Positions 1 through 7,714 of a stretch of 26,070 bases of DNA are shown here, one piece after another (the first letter of the stretch is position 1; each line of letters begins with the position of its first letter). This stretch comes from an uncultured Collinsella sp. (GTDB lineage Bacteria; Actinomycetota; Coriobacteriia; Coriobacteriales; Coriobacteriaceae), in contig UQIG01000029.1 of assembly GCA_900541135.1 (NCBI GenBank), positions 1 through 26,070 on the forward strand, in the 5' to 3' direction. Below the pieces are notes generated by a model. The model was given only the letters and a program-made list of their open reading frames with translations. It ran no database searches and was not told where the DNA came from. A program made the translations under genes and the position numbers.

Positions 1-15
1 TACGCTTGAACTTAG

Positions 16-47
16 AAGGGGGAGGCCTCGCGGCCTCCCCCTTTTTT
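16..47 (+). terminator. Intrinsic terminator of an upstream gene
   Basis: A 12-bp GC-rich stem (16-27 with 32-43) closes a TCGC tetraloop and runs into a T tract. It ends transcription of a gene that lies left of the window and separates it from the acpS operon. Confidence 0.85.
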
Positions 48-97
48 GCGTTTACGGGCTTTTGTCTCACATAGTAGCTGTGTTTTATAACCCTCGT

Positions 98-127
98 TTG
101 TCGCATCTTCTGTGAACGGGCTACAAT
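98..127 (+). promoter_or_regulatory. Putative sigma-70-type promoter of the acpS operon
   Basis: TTGTCG at 98-103 and TACAAT at 122-127 are separated by 18 bases, which puts the start of transcription about 23 bases before the acpS start codon. It lies just after an upstream terminator and before six tightly packed genes, where an operon promoter is expected. It is a match by eye to consensus only. Confidence 0.5.
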
Positions 128-156
128 AACTTAGTCTGTGCGATATGGAGGTGAAC

Positions 157-696
157 ATGGCTGAAGCTGGTATCGGCGTTGATATCGTCGAGATTTCCCG
201 CATGAAATCTATTCTTGAAAAGACGCCGTCTTTTGCTCGGCGTGTGTTTACCGAAGAAGAGCGTGCGTATTGCGATGCATCATCGCGTCCCGCTGCTCAC
301 TATGCGAGCCGCTTTGCTTCGCGCGAGGCGGTGCTTAAAGCTCTCGGCACGGGTTTTAGTCAAGGCGTGGGTCGCAAGGATGTTTCGGTAACGCGTGATA
401 AACTCGGCAAACCGAAGGCGCTGCTTTCGGGCCGTGCACTCGAGATCGCTCAAGAGCTGGGTGTTGTTGAGGTTGCTCTTTCCATTACGCTTACAGGAGA
501 CTTAGCCGTTGCGAATGCCATCGCGATTACCGAAGATGCTCGGCCTAAGCCAAAAGAGGAAAAGGTGAGCACCAAGAAACGCGTTGCGCAGACATTTAAA
601 GAGGCTCGCTCTGTTTTAGATGAGCTTGAGCAGCTGCAGAATTCAGCATTGACGGAGCACCTGGGCGATGCTTCGCAAGATACGCTAGGAGCATAG
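157..696 (+). CDS. acpS: Holo-[acyl-carrier-protein] synthase with a C-terminal extension
   Basis: Transfers 4'-phosphopantetheine from CoA to the serine of apo-ACP in the cytoplasm, activating fatty acid synthesis. The GVDIVEI motif holds the Mg-binding Asp9, and SREAVLKALGTG carries Glu57 and Lys61, the family signature. I chose ATG 157 over an in-frame ATG at 145 because GGAGGTG (147-153) is a good ribosome binding site for 157. The catalytic domain ends near residue 126, the usual family length; about 53 more residues follow, rich in Lys/Glu and then helical-looking (KRVAQTF, LDELEQLQ). The role of the tail is unknown. First gene of the operon; nnr starts immediately after the stop codon. 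Confidence 0.93.
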   Translation: MAEAGIGVDIVEISRMKSILEKTPSFARRVFTEEERAYCDASSRPAAHYASRFASREAVLKALGTGFSQGVGRKDVSVTRDKLGKPKALLSGRALEIAQELGVVEVALSITLTGDLAVANAIAITEDARPKPKEEKVSTKKRVAQTFKEARSVLDELEQLQNSALTEHLGDASQDTLGA

Positions 697-2313
697 ATGA
701 AACCGGTTTTGAGTACCGAAGAAGTCGTTCGTCTCGAGGATATCATCGAACGCGAAGGGACTTCGAAGGCCGAGCTTATGGAGCTAGCGGGTGAGTTTGC
801 CGCCAACGAGGTCTTGAAGCTCAATCCCGATCGGGTTCTCGTTCTGGTCGGTTTTGGAAATAATGGCGGCGACGGTTGGGTTGCCGCCGATATCCTGAGC
901 CATAAGGGTGTGGACGTCGATATCGTTTCTCCGGTTGAGCCGGATGAGATTCCTGCTGCTCTGGCACGTCATGTTGCTCGTCGTACTGCCGGCCGCGATG
1001 TGCACGTTTGCGTCGGCCCCTCGCGTGACGAACTCGAGGTTTTGATCGATAAGGCCGATGTTGTTGTCGATGCCATTTTTGGTACCGGTTTCCATGGGAA
1101 TCTGCGTGCGCCGTTCTCCATCTGGATTCCTACGGTCAATGAATGCGCCGATTGTGTCGTATCCATTGATGTCCCCTCGGGCCTGAATGCCGAGACGGGC
1201 GTTGTTGATGACGACTGCATTCGTGCCGAGCATACGGTGACGATGATTGCGCCCAAGATTGGTCTGTATAGCGCTGATGGCCCTGAGTATGCTGGCGATT
1301 TGATCTGCGGCAATCTTTACGACCGTCTTGACGAGGTCATCGATGATGTCGACCACGCCGCTGAGATTGTCGAGCCCGGTGACTTAGTTGATTACTTTGC
1401 CCCACTACCTACGAATATCGATAAGTATTCCCGTGGCTCTGTGCTTATTGTCGCCGGATCTGCGCAATATCCTGGTGCTGCCATTATGGCGGCCAAGTCT
1501 GCAGCTCGCGCGGGTGCTGGTTACGTGGCAGTCGCGGCTCCTGACGCCTGCGCTAATCTTATTCGTATGGCACTTCCTTCGATTCCCGTCTTTGCTATTC
1601 CGTCTGATTCCCGCGGCTCCTTTGGCGCCGCTGCGCGCATGACGGTGTGCGAGATTGCAAAGAAGTACAGCTGCGTACTGTGCGGTCCCGGTATGACGAC
1701 GTCTGCCGGCGCTATGCAGGTGGTTTCTGGCTTGCTCGAGCTTGATGTACCGCTTATTTTGGACGCCGATGCACTCAACTGCCTTGCTAAGATTGCCATT
1801 GACGGTATTGATAGTAACCCCGAGATGTATCGTCGCGAGCAGCCGTTGGTTATGACGCCGCACTATCGTGAGCTTTCGCGTCTGGTTGCCGGTGACGAGG
1901 TGAACGACCTTGGTACCGCGATTGCAGCCGCGCAGAAGGTTGTCTGGGCTGCAGGCTCCGACAATCTGGTGGTCATTGCCAAGGGGCCGACGACGGCTAT
2001 CTGTGGCGTTGAGCGCGTTCTGTTGCCGCTCTCGGGTCCGGCTTCTCTGGCAACTGCCGGTTCGGGTGATGTTCTCGCGGGTATTTTGGCCGGCACGCTT
2101 GCCACCATGCGCGACGAGATGGATCGTTGGGAGTTGCTGTATTCGTACGCCGTCGCACTTCACAGCTACGCCGGTTTTGCCGCGGCGACGGAGTATGGTG
2201 AGAAGAGCGTTATCGCGACCGATCTTATCGACTTGATCGGTCCTGCCATGGAGCTGGCGGCAAAGGATGCGCTCGAAGATCTGGGAATCATGGACGAAGG
2301 GTCGGATGACTAA
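697..2313 (+). CDS. nnr: Bifunctional NAD(P)H-hydrate epimerase / ADP-dependent NAD(P)H-hydrate dehydratase
   Basis: Repairs hydrated NADH and NADPH: the N-terminal domain interconverts the R and S epimers and the C-terminal domain dehydrates the S form using ADP. The N-terminal YjeF_N domain (about 1-225) shows GFGNNGGDGW, DAIFGTGFHG and SIDVPSGLNAETG. The C-terminal ribokinase-like domain (about 235-538) shows GSVLIVAGS, the PLILDADALN segment, TPHYRELSRL and the nucleotide-binding TAGSGDVLAG. At 538 residues it matches the usual fused bacterial Nnr. AGGAG lies a few bases upstream of the start, whose ATG directly abuts the acpS stop. acpS-nnr-alr adjacency is common in Gram-positive bacteria. 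Confidence 0.95.
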   Translation: MKPVLSTEEVVRLEDIIEREGTSKAELMELAGEFAANEVLKLNPDRVLVLVGFGNNGGDGWVAADILSHKGVDVDIVSPVEPDEIPAALARHVARRTAGRDVHVCVGPSRDELEVLIDKADVVVDAIFGTGFHGNLRAPFSIWIPTVNECADCVVSIDVPSGLNAETGVVDDDCIRAEHTVTMIAPKIGLYSADGPEYAGDLICGNLYDRLDEVIDDVDHAAEIVEPGDLVDYFAPLPTNIDKYSRGSVLIVAGSAQYPGAAIMAAKSAARAGAGYVAVAAPDACANLIRMALPSIPVFAIPSDSRGSFGAAARMTVCEIAKKYSCVLCGPGMTTSAGAMQVVSGLLELDVPLILDADALNCLAKIAIDGIDSNPEMYRREQPLVMTPHYRELSRLVAGDEVNDLGTAIAAAQKVVWAAGSDNLVVIAKGPTTAICGVERVLLPLSGPASLATAGSGDVLAGILAGTLATMRDEMDRWELLYSYAVALHSYAGFAAATEYGEKSVIATDLIDLIGPAMELAAKDALEDLGIMDEGSDD

Positions 2314-2315
2314 TC

Positions 2316-3461
2316 ATGAATAAAGCCGATTTGACGCGCTGGTCCTGGGTCGAGATCGACCGCGGGGCGCTCCGTCGCAACACGAGGGCCTATAAGAACT
2401 TGTTGAATCCACGTCAGCGCCTGTGCTGCGTGGTCAAGGCCGATGCTTATGGTCATGGAGCTGTTGAGTGCGCCAAGATCATGTATTCGGCCGGTGCCGA
2501 CATGTTTGCCGTGGCGACGGTTAACGAGGGCGTTGAGCTCCGACAGGGCGGGATTACGAAACCCATCCTCATCCTAAGCGAGCCGCCTATCGAGGCCATT
2601 CCGACGTTGCTCGAGTTTGATATCATGCCCTCGGTCTATACGTCTGACTTTGCTCTTGCGTATGGCGAATGTGCCGTCGCGGCGGGCAAGGTGGGCAAGT
2701 ATCATCTCGCCATCGAGACAGGTATGAATCGTATCGGCGTACACTACACACAGGTGCTCGACTTTGTCCGCGGTATTAATTTCCATCGCGGTATTCAGTG
2801 CGACGGCGTATTTACGCACTTCGCCACGGCCGATGAACCTTCGGGCTGGGACTACAAGCTGCAGTGTCAGCGCTTTACCGAGGCCGTTCAGGCCATTAAG
2901 GATGCGGGTTTTGAGTGCGGTATCGTGCACTGCGCCAACACGCCGTCCTCGATGCTCGACCCCTCGATGCATTTTGATATGATTCGCGCCGGCGTTGGCT
3001 TGTATGGCATGCAGCCGTGCGAGCTGAGTGGCCGCGTGATGCAGCTTGATCCCGTTATGAGCGTCCATGCGCGCGTGACGCGCGTGGCACACCCTGCGAT
3101 GGGTGAGGGCGTGGGCTACGGTTTTACCTACCGCGTACCGCGCACGCGCGTTCAGATCTGCACGCTGCCGATCGGTTATGCCGACGGCCTATCGCGTACG
3201 CTTTCCAATCGTATGGATGTGCTGTATCGCGGCGAGCGCGTGCATCAGGTTGGCAATATCTGCATGGACCAGTTTATGGTCGCCATTCAGTCCAACCCGG
3301 CACACGAGATTCCCGAGGCCGAGTATGGTGACGAGATGATTATTGTCGGCCGCGATGGCGATGCCGAGATCACTATGGACGAGATGGCCCGACTGCGCGG
3401 AACGATTAACTACGAGGTCGCCTGCGGCTTTGGCATGCGCCTCGACAAGGTCTACGTGTAG
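2316..3461 (+). CDS. alr: Alanine racemase
   Basis: A PLP enzyme that interconverts L- and D-alanine to supply D-Ala for peptidoglycan. The PLP lysine is Lys41 in VVKADAYGHG; the second catalytic base is the tyrosine of GVGYGFTYR (about Tyr268). Other family motifs visible are TGMNRIG, CANTPSS, IRAGVGLYG, LPIGYADGL and GNICMDQ. The 381-residue length is normal. It starts two bases after the nnr stop with only a weak ribosome binding site, suggesting translational coupling. Confidence 0.96.
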   Translation: MNKADLTRWSWVEIDRGALRRNTRAYKNLLNPRQRLCCVVKADAYGHGAVECAKIMYSAGADMFAVATVNEGVELRQGGITKPILILSEPPIEAIPTLLEFDIMPSVYTSDFALAYGECAVAAGKVGKYHLAIETGMNRIGVHYTQVLDFVRGINFHRGIQCDGVFTHFATADEPSGWDYKLQCQRFTEAVQAIKDAGFECGIVHCANTPSSMLDPSMHFDMIRAGVGLYGMQPCELSGRVMQLDPVMSVHARVTRVAHPAMGEGVGYGFTYRVPRTRVQICTLPIGYADGLSRTLSNRMDVLYRGERVHQVGNICMDQFMVAIQSNPAHEIPEAEYGDEMIIVGRDGDAEITMDEMARLRGTINYEVACGFGMRLDKVYV

Positions 3462-3469
3462 GAGTCGCC

Positions 3470-4090
3470 ATGGGCGTCATGCACATCCCTGGCCATACCC
3501 ATCAGGCACCACGTGAGGTCGCACTCGAGGAAATTGAGGCCGTTCTGGGCGATTGTCACCTCTGCCAGCTCTACCAGTCGCGTCACAATATCGTGTTTGG
3601 CGTGGGAAACCCCCGCGCTCGTGTGATGTTTATTGGCGAGGCGCCGGGCCGCAATGAGGATTTGCAGGGCGAGCCCTTTGTGGGGGCGGCAGGCGAGGAC
3701 CTCAACGGCATTTTGTCGCTGGCGGGGCTCAAACGCGAAGACGTCTACATTGCCAACGTGCTTAAGTGCCGCCCGCCGGGAAACCGCAATCCACGTCCCG
3801 AGGAAGTGCTGGCTTGCTCGCCGTTTTTGCGTGAGCAGATTCGAAGCATCTGGCCCGATATTATCGTGACGCTCGGCAACCCCGCGACGCACTTTGTGCT
3901 TAAGACCGAGATTGGCATTACTAAGCTGCGCGGCAGGTTCCACCAGATGGGGCATTTTGTAGTAATGCCCACGTTCCATCCGGCAGCAGCGCTACGCAAT
4001 CCGGCGTGGCAGGAACTGCTGGAGGAAGACTTTAAGATGCTGGGCGACTATCTGGAGCGACATCCCGCACCAGAGGACGCCTCGGAATAA
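3470..4090 (+). CDS. Family-4 uracil-DNA glycosylase (Fe-S type)
   Basis: Removes uracil from DNA as the first step of base excision repair. The four cysteines expected for the [4Fe-4S] cluster of family-4 enzymes are present: Cys29 and Cys32 (CHLC), Cys100 (LKCRPPG) and Cys116 (LACSPF). The uracil-pocket motif GEAPGRNED is at about 56-64, followed by QGEPFVG; the HPAAALRNP motif starts at His170. Length (206) fits the family. A GGAG ribosome binding site overlaps the alr stop codon. A second ATG three codons downstream could also serve as start. Its place in an envelope/t6A operon is not obviously functional. Confidence 0.93.
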   Translation: MGVMHIPGHTHQAPREVALEEIEAVLGDCHLCQLYQSRHNIVFGVGNPRARVMFIGEAPGRNEDLQGEPFVGAAGEDLNGILSLAGLKREDVYIANVLKCRPPGNRNPRPEEVLACSPFLREQIRSIWPDIIVTLGNPATHFVLKTEIGITKLRGRFHQMGHFVVMPTFHPAAALRNPAWQELLEEDFKMLGDYLERHPAPEDASE

Positions 4091-4102
4091 TAAGGAGCAT
4101 AT

Positions 4103-4609
4103 ATGTCCCTGGAGCGCCTGGGGGTAGGTACTTACAAAACGACTTGCGCTGCCGATACGGAGTACTTTGGCGAGCTAATTGCACCGTGCCTTGAGGACGG
4201 CGATGTGCTCATCCTGACCGGTGGCCTGGGAGTGGGCAAAACTCACTTTACCAAGGGCGTCTCGCGCGGGCTGGGCGATGGGCATATGGTTACGAGCCCT
4301 ACGTTTGCGCTCATGGCCGTTCACGATCAAGGCCGTATTCCGCTGTTTCACTTTGATCTATACCGCTTGGAGCATGCCTACGAGCTCGAGGATACGGGCA
4401 TTTTCGATGTGCTGGGCTATGAGGGTGCTTGCCTGCTGGAATGGGGCGAACAATTCCAGGACGAGCTGACGGATGAGTATCTTTCGGTGACGCTCAAGCG
4501 TGATGAGGGCGACAGTGATGTGCGAACGATAACGCTCGAGGCGCACGGTGACCGCGCAATGGAGCTTTCCCATTTGATTGATAAGGCTGTACAAGATGAG
4601 CTTGCATAA
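4103..4609 (+). CDS. tsaE: tRNA t6A biosynthesis ATPase TsaE
   Basis: ATPase that drives the TsaB-TsaD-TsaE cycle making N6-threonylcarbamoyladenosine at position 37 of ANN-decoding tRNAs. The Walker A motif GGLGVGKT contains Lys46; the TsaE signatures SPTFALM and FHFDLYRLE follow, then LLEWGEQF. The 168-residue length is slightly longer than the usual ~150, with an extra acidic C-terminal stretch. A clear AAGGAG precedes the start. Its last 14 bases overlap the start of the TsaB-RimI-TsaD gene, so the t6A subunits are translationally coupled. Confidence 0.95.
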   Translation: MSLERLGVGTYKTTCAADTEYFGELIAPCLEDGDVLILTGGLGVGKTHFTKGVSRGLGDGHMVTSPTFALMAVHDQGRIPLFHFDLYRLEHAYELEDTGIFDVLGYEGACLLEWGEQFQDELTDEYLSVTLKRDEGDSDVRTITLEAHGDRAMELSHLIDKAVQDELA

Positions 4610-6980
4610 CGACAACGCGCTGGTGGTGGCGCTCGATACCTCGACCGACATGCTTGCCTGCGCGGCAAGCTGGATTGATGGGCGGACGGGCGAGACGAAG
4701 CTCGTGAGTGGCGACCACATGTGTCGCCGTCACGCCAACGTTGAGCTCGTGAATACCGTTGATGGCGTGCTGGCTCAGGCCGGTCTGGATCGCAGCGATG
4801 TTGGTTGCTACGTGGTCGGTCGCGGCCCGGGGTCGTTTACGGGTGTGCGCATCGGCATCTCCACTGCCAAGGGCCTCGCGCGCGGTGCCAATGTTCCGCT
4901 GCTGGGCGTGTCGACGCTCGACGCTTGCGCTTGGACGGCGTGGAAGGCTGGCGTGCGCGGCAAGCTTGGTATCTTGGCCGATGCTATGCGCGGTGAGGTA
5001 TATCCGGCGCTGTATATGCTGGTCGATGAGGGTCCCGAGCGTCAATTTGAGCGCGAACACGTGGTCAAGGCCGCCGTTGCGCTCGATGAGTGGCGCCAAG
5101 CAGCGGACTGGGACCAGGTTCAGCTGACCGGTGACGGTCTCGTGCGCTATGGCAAGCTGCTGGGTGAGGACGAGACCGCCCGCTGCGTGGAGCGCGACCT
5201 GTGGTGGCCTTCGGGCGAGGGCTTGCTGCTCGCGCACGCTGCGGGTGACGGCGATCCGGCCCGCGTCTTGCCGATTTACACGCGCCTTTCGGATGCCGAG
5301 GAAAACGAGCGCAAGCGTCTTGGTCTTGCCGAGAGTGCGCAGAGCGAAATTACGGGTGTTGCCGATGAGCTCGCCGGTCGTCATCTGCAGTTCCGTCCCA
5401 TGGGCGCGGCGGATGCCGAGGGCGCGAGCGCGCTGGAGGCTGCCTGCTTTGAAGGTGCCGGACACGAGGCGTGGACGCCGGGCATGTTCCTGTCCGAACT
5501 GGGCGAGGACGTCGCTGCGCCGCGTAGTTGGTGGGTGGCACACGACGACGGCAAGCTGCTGGGCCTTGCCGGCGGTATGGTCGTGGACGGTGATGTGCAG
5601 ATTCTGGATGTCGCCGTCGACCCGGCACATCGCCGCGAGGGCATTGCCCGCAAGCTGCTGTCGCACGTGAGCTATGATGCCCAGATGCTCGGCTGCACCA
5701 CGGCTTCGCTCGAGGTCGAGGACGGTAACGAGGGAGCGATCGCGCTTTATAACGCTCTGGGCTTTACCGAGGCTGGCCGTCGCCGCGGCTACTATGGTGC
5801 CGGCAAGGATGCCATCGTCATGACGGCTCCGCTGCCCCTCGTGCTCCCGGTCGACAACGCTTCGCCCGAGCCGACGGCGGCCGAGCAGCGTGTATGGCCG
5901 CTGCCTGCGCCCGAGCGAACCGTTGAGGAGTGCGCTGAAATTGAGCGCCGTCGCCTAGTGCTCGCTATCGAGAGTTCCTGCGACGAGACGGCCGTGGCGA
6001 TTATCGATGCGGATGGCAATATACTGGCCAACCAGGTGTCGACACAGATTGATTTTCACGCCCGCTTTGGCGGCGTGGTGCCCGAGATCGCCTCGCGCAA
6101 GCACGTTGAGGTGATTGTGAGTGTCGTAGATGCGGCGCTTGAGGATGCCGCAGCATCGCTTGGTCTTGAGGATGGAGCCATTGCCCCCAGCGAGCTTGCC
6201 GCCGTGGGCGTGACACAGGGTCCGGGCCTGGTGGGCGCGCTCGTGGTTGGCGTCGCCTTCGCCAAGGGCTTTGCCTACGCTGCCGGCAAGCCGCTCGTGT
6301 GCGTCAACCATCTGGAGGGGCACCTGTTTGCCAACCTGCTGGCGCAACCCGACCTCAAACCGCCGTTTATCTTCACGCTTGTCTCGGGTGGGCACACCAT
6401 GCTCGTGCACGTGAAGGCGTGGGGCGACTACGAGGTGCTCGGTGAGACGCTCGACGACGCTGTGGGCGAGGCCTTCGACAAGGTAGCCAAGGCATTGGGT
6501 CTGGGCTATCCCGGTGGCCCCATCATTTCCAAGCTGGCCGAGACGGGCAATCCCCGCGCGATCGATTTTCCTCGCGCGCTTAACAGCAGGGGAGACTATC
6601 GCTTCTCGCTTTCGGGCCTTAAAACCGCTGTGACGCTCTACATTGAACAGGAGACCAAGGCCGGGCGCACGATTCACCTGCCCGATCTGGCAGCTTCGTT
6701 TGAGGCAGCTGTCTTTGACGTGCAGTACAAGAAGGCCAAAAACGCATTGCACGCTACCGGATGCAAGGAATACTGCATCGGTGGCGGCGTCTCGGCCAAC
6801 CCGCATCTGCGCGAGATGATGATCAAGAAGCTTGGGCGTCAGGGGATTCGCGTAACGGTGCCGCCCTTGTCTGCCTGTACCGATAACGCAGCCATGATTG
6901 CGGAGGTCGCTCGCCGTAAATTCGACCGAGGTGAAATCTCGCCGTTCGACGTCGACGCCGATCCAAACATGACGCTGTAG
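4596..6980 (+). CDS. tsaBD: TsaB-RimI-TsaD triple fusion (t6A synthesis plus N-acetyltransferase)
   Basis: Three normally separate proteins in one 794-residue chain. Residues 1 to ~225 are TsaB-like (ALDTSTD; GRGPGSFTGVR at about 75-85). Residues ~262-410 are a RimI-type GNAT acetyltransferase (ILDVAVDPAHRREGIARKLL acetyl-CoA loop, then ALYNALGF and GYY). Residues ~450-794 are a full-length TsaD (AIESSCDETA; metal ligands His572 and His576 in NHLEGHLFA; SGGHTML; GGGVSANPHLR; CTDNAAMIA). ATG 4596 is preferred over TTG 4578 because AAGG lies nine bases before it. The join puts TsaB and TsaD in fixed 1:1 ratio. The acetyltransferase substrate cannot be read from sequence; in E. coli RimI acetylates ribosomal protein S18. 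Last gene of the operon. Confidence 0.95.
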   Translation: MSLHNDNALVVALDTSTDMLACAASWIDGRTGETKLVSGDHMCRRHANVELVNTVDGVLAQAGLDRSDVGCYVVGRGPGSFTGVRIGISTAKGLARGANVPLLGVSTLDACAWTAWKAGVRGKLGILADAMRGEVYPALYMLVDEGPERQFEREHVVKAAVALDEWRQAADWDQVQLTGDGLVRYGKLLGEDETARCVERDLWWPSGEGLLLAHAAGDGDPARVLPIYTRLSDAEENERKRLGLAESAQSEITGVADELAGRHLQFRPMGAADAEGASALEAACFEGAGHEAWTPGMFLSELGEDVAAPRSWWVAHDDGKLLGLAGGMVVDGDVQILDVAVDPAHRREGIARKLLSHVSYDAQMLGCTTASLEVEDGNEGAIALYNALGFTEAGRRRGYYGAGKDAIVMTAPLPLVLPVDNASPEPTAAEQRVWPLPAPERTVEECAEIERRRLVLAIESSCDETAVAIIDADGNILANQVSTQIDFHARFGGVVPEIASRKHVEVIVSVVDAALEDAAASLGLEDGAIAPSELAAVGVTQGPGLVGALVVGVAFAKGFAYAAGKPLVCVNHLEGHLFANLLAQPDLKPPFIFTLVSGGHTMLVHVKAWGDYEVLGETLDDAVGEAFDKVAKALGLGYPGGPIISKLAETGNPRAIDFPRALNSRGDYRFSLSGLKTAVTLYIEQETKAGRTIHLPDLAASFEAAVFDVQYKKAKNALHATGCKEYCIGGGVSANPHLREMMIKKLGRQGIRVTVPPLSACTDNAAMIAEVARRKFDRGEISPFDVDADPNMTL

Positions 6981-6992
6981 CTGGTACGGCGC

Positions 6993-7127
6993 GGTCCCCG
7001 GACGGAGGGGCCGGATATAAGGTTTCCTGCTCTACAGTCCTGCGCAAGACGAAGGCCACATTAAGTGGCCTTCTTTGCGTGCGGAACTCGCGATAAACCT
7101 TATATCCGGCCCCTCCGTCCGGGGACC
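6993..7127 (+). repeat. Long hairpin repeat, copy A
   Basis: A perfect 33-bp inverted repeat (6993-7025 with 7095-7127) encloses a 69-nt core (7026-7094). The core begins CCTGCTCTACAGTCCTGC, ends GCGGAACTCGCGAT, and holds an inner hairpin, AAGGCCAC-ATTAA-GTGGCCTT. It begins 12 bases after the tsaD stop codon. Copies B and C share the core and its exact length but have different arms. There is no T tract after the stem, so it is not a standard intrinsic terminator, though so long a stem at an operon end should shape the 3' end of the mRNA. Confidence 0.9.
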
Positions 7128-7236
7128 TTTCTGTATCGATATAGCTTCTGAGTTGGTTCGGCGTCGACAATGTCCGGCAAGGTTAGCCAGCTGCGTCGAA
7201 TTTCCGGCGTGCTTTAGCTGAAAGAAAAAGATGGTG

Positions 7237-7258
7237 TGCGGAGCTTTGCTCCGCATTT
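7237..7258. other. Small GC-rich hairpin between repeat copies A and B
   Basis: An 8-bp perfect stem (7237-7244 with 7248-7255) with a TTT loop, followed by TTT on the plus strand; on the minus strand it is followed a few bases later by a T-rich run. It could be a weak terminator in either direction. I see no gene or other feature between 7128 and 7236. Confidence 0.35.
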
Positions 7259-7267
7259 GGGATGGGA

Positions 7268-7420
7268 GCCCCTGAGAGCCGCGGGAGCCGGGCGGCGCAT
7301 ATGAACTTTATCGCGAGTTCCGCACGCAAAGGAAAGCACTTAATGTGCTTTCCGTCTTGCGCAGGACTGTAGAGCAGGAAAGTTCATATGCGCCGCCCGA
7401 CTCCCGCGGCTCTCAGGGGC
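7268..7420 (-). repeat. Long hairpin repeat, copy B (inverted orientation)
   Basis: The same repeat as copy A in reverse orientation. Arms of 42 bases (7268-7309 with 7379-7420) pair with a single C-A mismatch (7288/7400) around a 69-nt core (7310-7378). The core ends are identical to copy A; the inner hairpin differs by paired substitutions (GAAAGCAC/GTGCTTTC in place of AAGGCCAC/GTGGCCTT). The arms have no clear resemblance to those of copy A except the TTT/AAA next to the core. From 7421 to 7518 I see no gene. Confidence 0.9.
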
Positions 7421-7518
7421 ATCTCTCATGCAAAAACTGTCGTGGGGTAAAGTCCGAGGTCAGTGGCGTTTTATACCGAGAAATTCAAAAAAAGTTGAAA
7501 ATCCATTACATATTTGCG

Positions 7519-7547
7519 TTGACTTTAGGTAACTAAAGTTTCATACT
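7519..7547 (+). promoter_or_regulatory. Promoter of the cstA leader transcript
   Basis: TTGACT at 7519-7524 and CATACT at 7542-7547 are separated by exactly 17 bases, the best promoter match in the window. Transcription would start near 7554, giving a leader of about 235 bases before cstA. Confidence 0.65.
7522..7539. promoter_or_regulatory. Palindrome in the cstA promoter spacer, candidate operator
   Basis: ACTTTAG-GTAA-CTAAAGT is a perfect 7-bp inverted repeat overlapping the end of the -35 box and filling most of the spacer. A repressor dimer bound here would block RNA polymerase. The regulator is not identifiable from this window. Confidence 0.5.
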
Positions 7548-7565
7548 CCTTTTCAACCACTGGGG

Positions 7566-7594
7566 GATGTGAACACGCACGGATCGTTCACATC
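7566..7594. promoter_or_regulatory. Inverted repeat at the 5' end of the cstA leader
   Basis: GATGTGAAC (7566-7574) and GTTCACATC (7586-7594) are perfect 9-base complements around an 11-base loop, just downstream of the predicted transcription start. It could be a 5' RNA stem-loop or a second operator. The halves contain TGTGA/TCACA, but the 16-base gap does not fit a CRP site. Confidence 0.45.
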
Positions 7595-7618
7595 ATGATT
7601 GAAGAGGATTTCTTAGAC

Positions 7619-7663
7619 ATGTTCACGCATCAGCTAAACATTATCAGCGTAGTAATTATCTGA
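7619..7663 (+). CDS. Putative 14-residue leader peptide upstream of cstA
   Basis: A short frame, MFTHQLNIISVVII, starts about 10 bases after a GAAGAGGA ribosome binding site and ends 51 bases before a perfect intrinsic terminator stem. Six of its last seven residues other than one serine are Ile or Val, as in leader peptides that sense branched-chain aminoacyl-tRNA. It is too short for homology. Its support is the promoter, the ribosome binding site, the residue bias and the terminator that follows. Confidence 0.5.
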   Translation: MFTHQLNIISVVII

Positions 7664-7665
7664 TG

Positions 7666-7703
7666 CGGGTTAGCACATACAGCTAGCCCGTACGATAACG
7701 GGC
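7666..7703 (+). promoter_or_regulatory. Two mutually exclusive RNA hairpins in the cstA leader
   Basis: Hairpin 1 pairs 7666-7674 with 7682-7690 (9 bp, one G-U). Hairpin 2 pairs GCCCGT (7686-7691) with ACGGGC (7698-7703). They share 7686-7690 and so cannot form together. Hairpin 1 begins three bases after the leader peptide stop codon, so a ribosome at the stop would mask its left arm and favour hairpin 2. I could not identify a clean antiterminator pairing with the downstream terminator. Confidence 0.4.
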
Positions 7704-7714
7704 GGCTGATGAAG

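Noticed and set aside
4494..5666. 390-codon open frame antisense to the TsaB-RimI part
   Set aside because: It crosses the tsaE/tsaB junction on the opposite strand and its product has no domain features.
6993..7127. Simple rho-independent terminator after tsaD
   Set aside because: The stem is 33 bp around a 69-nt structured core with no T tract, and related copies occur elsewhere with different arms.
6993..7420. Copies A and B as the ends of a composite transposon
   Set aside because: Only about 140 bases lie between them, there is no transposase gene, and their outer arms differ.
7568..7592. CRP-binding site
   Set aside because: TGTGA and TCACA are present but 16 bases apart rather than 6, and they lie downstream of the predicted transcription start.
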